Positions 63,546-64,000 of a stretch of 64,000 nt of DNA are shown here, piece after piece. This stretch comes from Dryomyza anilis (Eukaryota; Arthropoda; Insecta; Diptera; Dryomyzidae). A program made the position numbers and the translations under genes. The notes below the pieces were generated by a model, which saw nothing but the letters and a program-made list of their open reading frames with translations, was not told the DNA's origin and did no database searches. Position 1 is the stretch's first letter; each line of letters begins with the position of its first letter. The stretch lies in assembly GCA_951804985.1 (NCBI GenBank), contig OX638134.1:6076001-6140000 (forward strand), given 5' to 3'.

Positions 63546-64000
63546 TCACAATAGCACAATTAATTTGTGAAATTTGTTTTCACAAAATCAAAAAAAAATT
63601 AAATTTTTCATATGAAAAAATAAAATTAAAAATATGTTAGTTGAGTTATCATATTCTTGGGTTTGAAACAGTTATATCATGGGTTTGAAAATACACAATA
63701 AAATAAAAAAAATCGAAAAAATGAATAGAATTCTGCAGTCGGTTTTTACGAAAAAAAAAAAAAACAAAATCATATGAATTGAATTGACAATTTTTTTACC
63801 AACAAAAGTTATCAATTTAGAATTCGTTTTTATCAAGAGAAAAAATTTAATTAAATCGTCTTTGCAAAGCATGCTAAAGAGAAAATATTTTCAAATCAGT
63901 TCTTTTGGCACTAATCAATGAGAAAAATAATAAAATGAAATACAAGATTTTTGACAAATTTTTAATATTTTGTTTTGATTAAAATTCAGATTATTCAAAA
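63546..64000. other. AT-rich sequence upstream of Mpcp2
   Basis: There is no gene or repeat family that I can support. Open frames here are short and low complexity (Phe, Ile and Lys strings). Confidence 0.5.

Overview
This window looks like nuclear DNA of a higher fly (Diptera, probably Schizophora). It holds two gene loci at its edges, separated by about 50 kb of tandem repeat. Evidence for a fly is the AT-rich background, short GT-AG introns, and proteins that read as fly Gbs-70E (3' end, plus strand, left edge) and mitochondrial phosphate carrier Mpcp2 (complete, minus strand, right edge). From memory both genes map to cytological region 70E in Drosophila melanogaster, so the pairing looks like conserved linkage. 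A SINE inside the satellite resembles, from memory, interspersed repeats of tephritid fruit flies. That family-level placement is tentative.

Layout. 1-1902: last two visible coding exons of a PP1 glycogen-targeting subunit (CBM21 domain), with a 1.26 kb intron carrying a decayed LINE 3' end. 1903-4240: 3' UTR and flank with a 22-bp repeat and a degenerate AAGCTTTT-rich stretch. 4241-54620: a satellite of about 159-bp monomers in one orientation, roughly 305 monomer equivalents, starting about 65 bp after a possible poly(A) signal. It shows higher-order and segmental duplications, 119-bp deletion monomers, an inverted scrap, and shared variants at both outer edges. A SINE (32525-32844) and a non-autonomous hAT-like element (40910-42376, itself carrying a nested 500-bp hAT-like MITE) interrupt it. 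Both intruders landed at the same point of the monomer.

54621-56650: mostly unassigned sequence, including a minus-strand lysine-rich open segment built from a 40-residue repeat. The repeat differs between copies mainly at synonymous sites and ends on a good splice donor. 56650-63545: Mpcp2, with three coding exons (354 residues) and a separate 5' UTR exon. Its introns carry two unrelated minisatellites: a 12-bp GAGTCGAGTATA array of about 1.7 kb and a 41-bp array with a partly alternating two-copy pattern.

The two genes have separate roles: glycogen metabolism control and mitochondrial phosphate import. I see no prokaryotic operon, CRISPR array, rRNA or functional tRNA gene. The main novelty is in the repeats: structure of the satellite, a shared insertion site for two unrelated transposons, and the possible repetitive lysine-rich exon.
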